From contig JARBUP010000072.1 of the NCBI GenBank assembly GCA_029239575.1, positions 1 through 11,318 on the forward strand: a stretch of 11,318 bases of DNA, given 5' to 3'. Of the stretch, positions 6,732-11,318 are shown piece by piece. The stretch's first letter is position 1. Each line of letters begins with the position of its first letter. The DNA is from Bacillota bacterium. Lineage in GTDB: Bacteria; Bacillota; Clostridia; Tissierellales; Sedimentibacteraceae. The position numbers were made by a program, and so were the translations under genes. Below the pieces are notes generated by a model, which was not told the DNA's origin, did not search any database, and saw nothing but the letters and a program-made list of their open reading frames with translations.

Positions 6732-7472
6732 ATGATGTTTAATATTAAATATGACTTAAATACTATAGATGAAAAAAGAAATATTATAAAAAATAAACTC
6801 TTTGAAAATTCAGCTAATATAAAGCAAGTTGATTTTACTCAAATATGTAATTCTGATTTGTATTTATTATATAAATTATATGATGAAATTTTTTTTAATT
6901 CATGGTTTGCAGAAAATTTTAAAGGAAAAATTACATTTAAATTTTCAAAACAATTGACTCGTGCAGCTGGAAATACTACAACAAAAAAGCATATAGAAAA
7001 GATTAAACCTGAAGAAGTAGAGTTTCAAATTAAAATATCTTTAAACCATTTATTTAATTTTGATAAAATAGATAGGGATAAATATGTGGGAGGTATACAA
7101 GCTAAAAGTAAACTCCATAGTTTAATGCTTGTTTTCGAACATGAAATTTGCCATGTAATTGAATTTTTAATTTGTAAAAAATCAAGTTGCAAAAAAGAGC
7201 CTTTTAAAAAATTAATATTTAATTTATTTGGGCAAAATGAATCAACACATAAATTAGTAACATCAAGAGAAGCAAGCTTTGCTGAATACGGTTTAGTTGT
7301 AGGTAATAAAGTAACATTTGAATTTCAAGGAAAACAAATAATTGGAATAATTAATAATATAAATAAGCGAGCAACTGTTATGTCTCAAAACAATAAAGGA
7401 AATTATATGGACAGAAATGGACAGCATTATATAAAATATTATATACCTCTTAATTGTTTAACCAAAATATAA
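6732..7472 (+). CDS. SprT-like metallopeptidase-fold protein
   Basis: 246-residue soluble protein. Residues about 45-175 resemble the SprT-like domain: LYDEIFFNSWF (50-59 region), a KITFKFSKQLTRAAGNT strand block (66-82), LNHLFNF, and the zinc motif HEICH (137-141) in VFEHEICHVIEF. Residues about 188-243 form a small beta-rich domain (VVGNKVTFEFQGKQIIGIINNINKR, read in two parts) that resembles the SH3-like tail of related bacterial proteins, replacing the Cys4 zinc ribbon of Escherichia coli SprT. The usual third zinc ligand, a His in an HG..F motif, appears to be lysine (K154 in CKKEPF); H173 is a possible alternative. No signal peptide. AAGGG at 6724-6728 fits ATG 6735 (6 nt) better than ATG 6732 (3 nt). 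Biological role unknown. Confidence 0.75.
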   Translation: MMFNIKYDLNTIDEKRNIIKNKLFENSANIKQVDFTQICNSDLYLLYKLYDEIFFNSWFAENFKGKITFKFSKQLTRAAGNTTTKKHIEKIKPEEVEFQIKISLNHLFNFDKIDRDKYVGGIQAKSKLHSLMLVFEHEICHVIEFLICKKSSCKKEPFKKLIFNLFGQNESTHKLVTSREASFAEYGLVVGNKVTFEFQGKQIIGIINNINKRATVMSQNNKGNYMDRNGQHYIKYYIPLNCLTKI

Positions 7473-7479
7473 TTAAATT

Positions 7480-7530
7480 AAATTTAGGTTTTTGTGCCAC
7501 TTAAATAAGTAGGAAACAAAAATTAAATTT
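7480..7530. repeat. 51-nt imperfect inverted repeat filling the gap before the dehydrogenase gene
   Basis: Nested pairing: AAATTTA (7480-7486) with TAAATTT (7524-7530); TTTTTGT (7489-7495) with ACAAAAA (7516-7522); CC (7497-7498) with GG (7512-7513); and ACTT (7499-7502) with AAGT (7507-7510) around a 4-nt loop. Only small bulges interrupt it. It occupies most of the 73-bp gap. It may end transcription of the SprT-like gene weakly, act as a leader structure, or be an operator for the gene downstream; there is no clean U-tract. Confidence 0.5.
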
Positions 7531-7536
7531 ACAACA

Positions 7537-7543
7537 AAAGGAG
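7537..7543 (+). promoter_or_regulatory. Ribosome binding site that decides the dehydrogenase start
   Basis: AAAGGAG ends 2 nt before ATG 7546 and 8 nt before ATG 7552. Normal spacing favours the second ATG, which also puts the first beta-strand of the FAD site directly at the N-terminus, as is usual. Confidence 0.65.
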
Positions 7544-7551
7544 AAATGAAC

Positions 7552-8955
7552 ATGAAATATGATTTGATAATAGTTGGAGCAGGTCCATCAGGGGCTTTTA
7601 CTGCTCTTGAATTTATAAGAAAAAATAAAGATAAAAATGTTTTATTAATTGAAAAGGGAAGCCCTATTGAAAAAAGAAGATGCCCTAAAGAAAAAACTAA
7701 AAAATGTGTTAATTGTAAACCATATTGCCATATTACTACAGGTTTTTCAGGAGCAGGAGCTTTCTCAGATGGTAAACTTTCACTAAGCCCTGAAGTTGGC
7801 GGTGATTTACCTGAATTAATAGGATATGATGTAACTCAAGAATTAATTGATTATACTGATAATATATATCTTGAATTTGGTGCTGATTCTAAAATAGAAG
7901 GTATTGAAGGTAAAGAAGAAATCAAAGAAATAAGAAGAAAAGCTATTGAAGCAGGATTAAAACTTGTTGATTGCCCAATAAGACATTTGGGTACTGAAAA
8001 AGCTCAGGAAATTTATAAAAAAATTGAAGATTATTTAATCGAAAATAATGTTGAAATTAAATTTTTAACTCAAGCAAAAGATATAATTGTAGAAGATGGT
8101 GAAATAAAAGGTGTTATAATAACAGATTCTATAAAACATAAAACTGAAGAAACTGTATATGCGGATAAAGTAGTTATTGCTGCAGGAAGAAAAGGCGCTG
8201 ATTGGTTAGAAAATTTATGTGTTGAACACAACATAGCACATAGAGCAGGAACTGTTGATATAGGTGTCAGAGTTGAAGTTAGAAATGAAGTAATGGAAAA
8301 AGTAAACAATGTACTTTATGAATCAAAATTAATTGGTTACCCAGCACCATTTAAAGATAAAGTAAGAACATTTTGCCAAAATCCTGGTGGATTTGTTAGC
8401 CAAGAAAACTACGACAATGATTTAGCTGTTGTTAATGGTCACTCTTATAAGGATAAAAAATCAAACAACACTAACCTTGCAATTTTATCTTCTCATAATT
8501 TCAGTTATCCATTTAATGAACCTATAAAATATGGTATAAAAGTTTCTGAGCTTTTAAATATGTTAGGTAATGGAAGTATTTTAGTTCAAAGATATGGTGA
8601 TATACTTGATGGTAAAAGGACTTGGCAAAAAGAATTGTCTCGTTCAAACGTAGTACCAACTTTACCTGATGCTGTAGCAGGGGATATAACAGCAGCAATG
8701 CCGTATAGAACAATGACAAATATATTAAATTTTATTGAGTCATTAAATACTGTTGTACCAGGCTTTGCAGGAACAGAAACATTATTATATGGACCTGAAG
8801 TAAAATTTTATAGCAACAAAGTAGAACTTACTACAAATTTTGAAACAAGCATTAAAAATCTCTATTGTTTAGGAGATGCAAGTGGATGGACAAGAGGACT
8901 TATGATGGCTTCACTTATGGGAGTTAAAATGGGTAATGTACTAAGTAACAAATAA
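7552..8955 (+). CDS. FAD-dependent dehydrogenase, COG2509 family
   Basis: Cytosolic flavoprotein of about 467 residues. The first strand and helix form a Rossmann FAD site, DLIIVGAGPSGAFTALE (GAGPSG at 11-16 counted from the upstream ATG) with the ribose-binding acid in LLIEKG. A cysteine-rich block follows (Cys at 46, 54, 57 and 61), then FSGAGAFSDGKLSLSPE, a COG2509 hallmark. The C-terminus has the second FAD contact, CLGDASGWTRGLMMASLMG (about 441-459). Substrate and reaction of the family are not established. AAAGGAG (7537-7543) is only 2 nt from ATG 7546 but 8 nt from ATG 7552, so the start is placed at 7552 and the protein begins MKYDLIIVGAG. An imperfect hairpin precedes it and a strong terminator follows. 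Confidence 0.9.
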   Translation: MKYDLIIVGAGPSGAFTALEFIRKNKDKNVLLIEKGSPIEKRRCPKEKTKKCVNCKPYCHITTGFSGAGAFSDGKLSLSPEVGGDLPELIGYDVTQELIDYTDNIYLEFGADSKIEGIEGKEEIKEIRRKAIEAGLKLVDCPIRHLGTEKAQEIYKKIEDYLIENNVEIKFLTQAKDIIVEDGEIKGVIITDSIKHKTEETVYADKVVIAAGRKGADWLENLCVEHNIAHRAGTVDIGVRVEVRNEVMEKVNNVLYESKLIGYPAPFKDKVRTFCQNPGGFVSQENYDNDLAVVNGHSYKDKKSNNTNLAILSSHNFSYPFNEPIKYGIKVSELLNMLGNGSILVQRYGDILDGKRTWQKELSRSNVVPTLPDAVAGDITAAMPYRTMTNILNFIESLNTVVPGFAGTETLLYGPEVKFYSNKVELTTNFETSIKNLYCLGDASGWTRGLMMASLMGVKMGNVLSNK

Positions 8956-8962
8956 ATAAAGA

Positions 8963-8990
8963 GCCAAGGGGGCGTTTAGGTCCCCTTGGC
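8963..8990. terminator. Bidirectional intrinsic terminator between convergent genes
   Basis: GCCAAGGGG (8963-8971) and CCCCTTGGC (8982-8990) form a perfect 9-bp GC-rich stem with a 10-nt loop. On the plus strand it is followed by TTTTAATTTT. On the minus strand it is followed by TCTTTATTTATTT. It therefore serves both the dehydrogenase gene (stop at 8955) and the MocR gene, whose stop codon lies at 8993-8995, inside the plus-strand T-tract. It is the clearest terminator in the window. Confidence 0.93.
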
Positions 8991-8992
8991 TT

Positions 8993-10369
8993 TTAATTTT
9001 CAAACAAAACTTTTCCTAAAATATCTGTAAATTCTGATATTTTATTTAAATCAATACCGCTGTAGCTTAAAGAAAATAATATTTTATTTTCTTTTTTACT
9101 TATGATATTTAAAAGTAATTTATTATTAAAACAATCTTTTATTATTTTTTCTTCGTCTTTATTTGTTTTTGCTTCACAAACTATGTGAAGACCAGAATTT
9201 GAATTTATTATATCAATTTTATTTTTGAATTTTTTTAAAATGCTATTTGTAAGCATTAAATTTTTTTTTCTGTAAATACGTTTAATTTTTCTTATATGTT
9301 TTACCATATATCCTTCTTTCATGAAATTAGCCAAAACTAATTGATCTAATTTTGATGTAGATTGTGTATATTTATCTTTAATTTCATAATATCTGTTAAG
9401 AAGTTTTTTAGGTATAATTATAAAGCTAATTCTTAAGGATGGCAAAAGCATTTTAGAAAAAGAACCCAGATAAATTACGCAGTCATGTTTATCCAAACCT
9501 TGAAGACATGGTACTGGCATTGCATCATATCTGATTATTGCATCATAATCATCTTCTATTATTAAACCATCATTTTTATAAGTATAGTCCAAAAGTTCCA
9601 TTCTTTTATTAACAGGCATTACATTTCCTAAAGGATATTGATGGGATGGACTGATATAAAGTACTTTTGCATTACTTTTTTTTAATTCTGAAATAGGAGG
9701 AAATCCATTATCGGATACCTCTATGTGTTTTACATCAAATGAATAATCTTCAAATATAAATTGCGCTTTTTCATAACCAGGTTTTTCTACTGCTGCAGAG
9801 TTATAATTTTTTTTAATTATTCCTATTAAAATTCCTAAAAGATATTGACCACCTGCACCTACAATAACTTGTTCAGAAGTAGTATTAGCACCCCTCATTG
9901 TATTGACAAAGTTTGAAATTTCTTCTCTTAATAATTTTTCTCCTTGAATAGATCCATTATTGTAAATATTAGAACTACGATCCGATATGACTTTGTTATA
10001 TAGCCTTTTCCAAATAGAAATATCGAAGCTTTCTATATCAACTCCATCATTTAAATATATTGTTTCTTCCTTTTCTTCTACATTACTTTTAATAATACTT
10101 AATTTTTTTTCAAAACTGTACTCACTTAAATTACAAACAAAATAACCTTTCTTAGGCAGGTTTTCAATATAACCTTCAGCCACTAACTGATAATATGCAT
10201 TTTCAATTGTAGTTTTGCTTAAATTTAAAGTTGATGATGCTTCTCTTATGGATGGAAGTTTTGAATCAGGTTTTAATAAACCCGATGTAATTTCTGATTT
10301 TATATATTCATATAGTTGAATGTAAATTGGCATTTTGCTTTTTTTATCAAATACAGGTGATATTATCAT
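8993..10369 (-). CDS. MocR/PdxR-type regulator (GntR HTH fused to aminotransferase fold)
   Basis: 458-residue transcription factor. Residues about 13-79 are a GntR winged helix: PIYIQLYEYIKSEI, LPSIREASSTLNLSKTTIEN as recognition region, ending KKGYFV. A linker leads to a class I aminotransferase fold (about 105-458) with ISPSHQYPLG (239-248), EDDYD (272-276) and the PLP-lysine motif GSFSKMLLPSLR (K306, R313). By analogy with Bacillus subtilis GabR, D273, Y275, K306 and R313 hold pyridoxal phosphate. Such proteins use PLP or a PLP-ligand adduct as effector rather than acting as enzymes. AGAGG at 10375-10379, 5 nt before the ATG, supports the start. The regulated gene is not obvious: no pdxS/pdxT or transaminase gene is adjacent. 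The divergent region it shares with the RluA-type gene carries candidate operators. Confidence 0.93.
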   Translation of the reverse strand: MIISPVFDKKSKMPIYIQLYEYIKSEITSGLLKPDSKLPSIREASSTLNLSKTTIENAYYQLVAEGYIENLPKKGYFVCNLSEYSFEKKLSIIKSNVEEKEETIYLNDGVDIESFDISIWKRLYNKVISDRSSNIYNNGSIQGEKLLREEISNFVNTMRGANTTSEQVIVGAGGQYLLGILIGIIKKNYNSAAVEKPGYEKAQFIFEDYSFDVKHIEVSDNGFPPISELKKSNAKVLYISPSHQYPLGNVMPVNKRMELLDYTYKNDGLIIEDDYDAIIRYDAMPVPCLQGLDKHDCVIYLGSFSKMLLPSLRISFIIIPKKLLNRYYEIKDKYTQSTSKLDQLVLANFMKEGYMVKHIRKIKRIYRKKNLMLTNSILKKFKNKIDIINSNSGLHIVCEAKTNKDEEKIIKDCFNNKLLLNIISKKENKILFSLSYSGIDLNKISEFTDILGKVLFEN

Positions 10370-10431
10370 ATTTACCTCTTATCTGTCTTTTTTATAAATA
10401 TTGTTTTTAATATTTTAATAAGGTCAGATAT

Positions 10432-10500
10432 ATTTTACTATAATATAAGTAAAATTGAAATAAAAATTTTATAAACTCCTATATCGAATATTTTACTTAT
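10432..10500. repeat. ATTTTACT repeat cluster, candidate regulator-binding sites
   Basis: ATTTTACT occurs at 10432-10439 and at 10490-10497 in the same orientation (58 bp apart). It also occurs inverted as AGTAAAAT at 10448-10455. The longer match is an 11-bp perfect inverted repeat: ATAAGTAAAAT (10445-10455) against ATTTTACTTAT (10490-10500). MocR-family proteins such as GabR bind repeated half-sites upstream of their own gene, so these are candidate autoregulatory operators. The composition is so AT-rich that chance repeats are also possible. Confidence 0.35.
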
Positions 10501-10526
10501 TTTAAATATACAATAAATTTTGGCTG

Positions 10527-10537
10527 TGATATAATAA
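10527..10537 (+). promoter_or_regulatory. Extended -10-like element, copy 1
   Basis: TGATATAATAA contains the extended -10 form TG-N-TATAAT, with TATAAT at 10530-10535. No good -35 is seen at the usual distance. A transcript from here would run straight into the 10533-10583 hairpin. Confidence 0.35.
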
Positions 10538-10583
10538 AAATACTATAAAAAAGACTGATGTCTTTGTTTTTAGTATTTTTATT
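10533..10583. terminator. Long hairpin, possible terminator or attenuator
   Basis: AATAAAAATACTA (10533-10545) pairs perfectly with TAGTATTTTTATT (10571-10583). Inside it AAAGAC (10550-10555) pairs with GTCTTT (10560-10565) around TGAT. The two stems are separated by a small internal loop. On the minus strand the inner stem is followed by a run of T, as in an intrinsic terminator; on the plus strand the tail is also T-rich. No gene ends here, so an attenuator, a short RNA or a regulator site is as likely as a terminator. Confidence 0.4.
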
Positions 10584-10596
10584 GAATCGTTGTGAT

Positions 10597-10614
10597 GCAA
10601 GACTTACGTCTTGC
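10597..10614. repeat. Perfect hairpin GCAAGAC-TTAC-GTCTTGC
   Basis: GCAAGAC (10597-10603) and GTCTTGC (10608-10614) are perfect complements around a 4-nt loop. The inner 14 bases match those of the larger hairpin's core (10551-10564) at 12 of 14 positions, 48 bp away. It sits directly upstream of the second TGATATAAT element, where a -35 or activator site would be. Confidence 0.55.
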
Positions 10615-10618
10615 TTTA

Positions 10619-10627
10619 TGATATAAT
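10619..10627 (+). promoter_or_regulatory. Candidate extended -10 promoter of the RluA-type gene
   Basis: TGA followed by TATAAT (10622-10627) is a consensus extended -10. It would give a leader of about 45 nt. The -35 region falls in the hairpin at 10597-10614 and has no good match, which fits an extended -10 promoter. This is the best plus-strand promoter candidate in the region. Confidence 0.5.
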
Positions 10628-10668
10628 AATTTTGAATTTATGATTAAAAAATACGGAAACATATATAC

Positions 10669-10672
10669 GGAG
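10669..10672 (+). promoter_or_regulatory. Ribosome binding site of the RluA-type gene
   Basis: GGAG lies 5 nt before ATG 10678 and fixes the start of a gene whose end is outside the window. Confidence 0.65.
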
Positions 10673-10677
10673 ATAAA

Positions 10678-11318
10678 ATGGAATTAAAAATAATATACGA
10701 AGATAAATATATACTATGCCTTGAAAAACCACAGGGTATACCAACACAAAGTGATAAAACAAATGATGAAGATATAATGACTGCTTCTTTAAATTATTTG
10801 AAATCAAAAGGAGGCATACCATATTTAGGTTTAATACAAAGACTTGATAGACCAGTTGGCGGTGTTTTAGTATTTGCTAAAACAGAATTTGCCAATAAAG
10901 AACTTTCTAAACAAGTTCAAAATAGACAAATTAATAAGGAATATTTTGCTGTAGTTTGTGGGAAACCTGAAAATGAAACTGAAATGCTACAAGACTATTT
11001 GAAAAAACTTAAAACTATAAATATGTCAAAAGTAACAACAGAAGATGATAAGCTTGGAAAGTTGGCGAAACTTGAATATACAATGATAGGATCTGTAGAG
11101 ACTGATGAATATGGAATACTATCTTTATTAAAAATAAAATTATTTACTGGAAGGCATCACCAAATAAGACTTCAACTTTCAAATGCAGGTTTACCTATTT
11201 GGGGTGACAATAAATACAATAAGATATTTGTGAAAAAAAAGGAATTTACTCAAATAGCCCTTTGGTCCCACAAATTTGGATTTACTCATCCAAAATTAAA
11301 AAAGAATGTTGAATTTGA
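10678..11318 (+). CDS. RluA-family pseudouridine synthase, partial (3' end beyond window)
   Basis: Open frame of 213 complete codons with no stop before the window ends, so the C-terminus is missing. It begins MELKIIYEDKYILCLEKPQG, the usual opening of the RluA catalytic domain (a short strand, then the KP.G loop). The catalytic motif is IQRLDRPVGGVLVFAKT with the catalytic aspartate at D57. Further blocks are KEYFAVVCG (about 87-95) and GRHHQIRLQLSNAGLPIWGD, the GRTHQIR/GDxxY region of the family (with GRHH for the usual GRTH). The enzyme isomerises uridine to pseudouridine in rRNA or tRNA; which site cannot be told. The histidine usual in HRLD is glutamine here. No N-terminal S4 domain is present, as in the shorter family members. 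Divergent from the MocR-type gene. Confidence 0.92.
   Translation, partial: MELKIIYEDKYILCLEKPQGIPTQSDKTNDEDIMTASLNYLKSKGGIPYLGLIQRLDRPVGGVLVFAKTEFANKELSKQVQNRQINKEYFAVVCGKPENETEMLQDYLKKLKTINMSKVTTEDDKLGKLAKLEYTMIGSVETDEYGILSLLKIKLFTGRHHQIRLQLSNAGLPIWGDNKYNKIFVKKKEFTQIALWSHKFGFTHPKLKKNVEF

Larger units (their letters stand above)
10370..10677. other. 308-bp divergent intergenic region
   Basis: Lies between the MocR-type regulator (minus) and the RluA-type gene (plus). No credible coding sequence was seen. It holds the MocR ribosome binding site at its left end, ATTTTACT-type repeats (10432-10500), two identical TGATATAATAA elements, a 51-nt hairpin (10533-10583), a second small hairpin (10597-10614), and the RluA-gene ribosome binding site at its right end. 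No convincing minus-strand promoter for the regulator was found. Confidence 0.8.

Noticed and set aside
8070..8309. 79-codon minus-strand frame inside the dehydrogenase gene (a 65-codon one lies at 8522-8719)
   Set aside because: Antisense to conserved flavoprotein sequence, low-complexity Ser/Phe/Leu-rich product, no ribosome binding site.
10427..10620. CRISPR-like array suggested by the short repeats in the MocR-RluA gap
   Set aside because: Repeats are of several kinds, short, in mixed orientation and without regular spacers; no cas gene is present.
10616..10822. 68-codon minus-strand frame overlapping the start of the RluA-type gene
   Set aside because: Antisense to the conserved N-terminus of the pseudouridine synthase and covers its promoter and ribosome binding site; no domain.

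Overview
The window is strongly AT-rich. Its genes use ATG starts and mostly clear GGAG/AGGAG-type ribosome binding sites, and intergenic DNA is almost pure A+T. Together with the families present (UPF0316/DUF2179 membrane protein, TrmB, DUF1294, YbaK, an FtsX-type ABC exporter with a membrane-fusion protein, a COG2509 flavoprotein, a MocR regulator) this points to a low-GC member of the Bacillota, most likely a clostridial or tissierellial anaerobe. No rRNA or species-specific marker is present, so the assignment is an inference.

Layout. 1-537 (minus) is a complete UPF0316 membrane protein gene. A 251-bp divergent region with a 26-nt palindrome separates it from a two-gene unit, trmB (tRNA m7G46 methyltransferase) and a DUF1294 membrane protein (789-1737). 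A short dispersed-type repeat follows (1738-1765), then a candidate promoter. Next comes a likely four-gene unit, 1857-6614: ybaK (Cys-tRNA(Pro) deacylase), an ABC ATPase, a 776-residue permease with two FtsX halves, and an HlyD/MacA-like membrane-fusion protein. The last three form one export machine: the ATPase drives the permease and the fusion protein docks outside the membrane. A degenerate copy of the same repeat, in opposite orientation, lies just after this unit (6648-6676). Then come a SprT-like metallopeptidase-fold protein (6732-7472), a hairpin-filled 73-bp gap, and a COG2509 FAD-dependent dehydrogenase (about 7552-8955). A strong bidirectional terminator (8963-8990) separates the dehydrogenase from a convergent MocR/GntR-aminotransferase regulator (8993-10369, minus). 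A 308-bp divergent region rich in inverted repeats and duplicated -10-like elements follows. The last gene is an RluA-family pseudouridine synthase (from 10678) that runs off the end of the window.

No phage, transposase, CRISPR, tRNA or rRNA was seen. Nothing here amounts to a clearly new system. The items most worth a second look are the paired inverted repeat copies flanking the ybaK-exporter block, the architecture of the MocR/RluA divergent region, and family-atypical residues in the SprT-like, MocR and RluA proteins.
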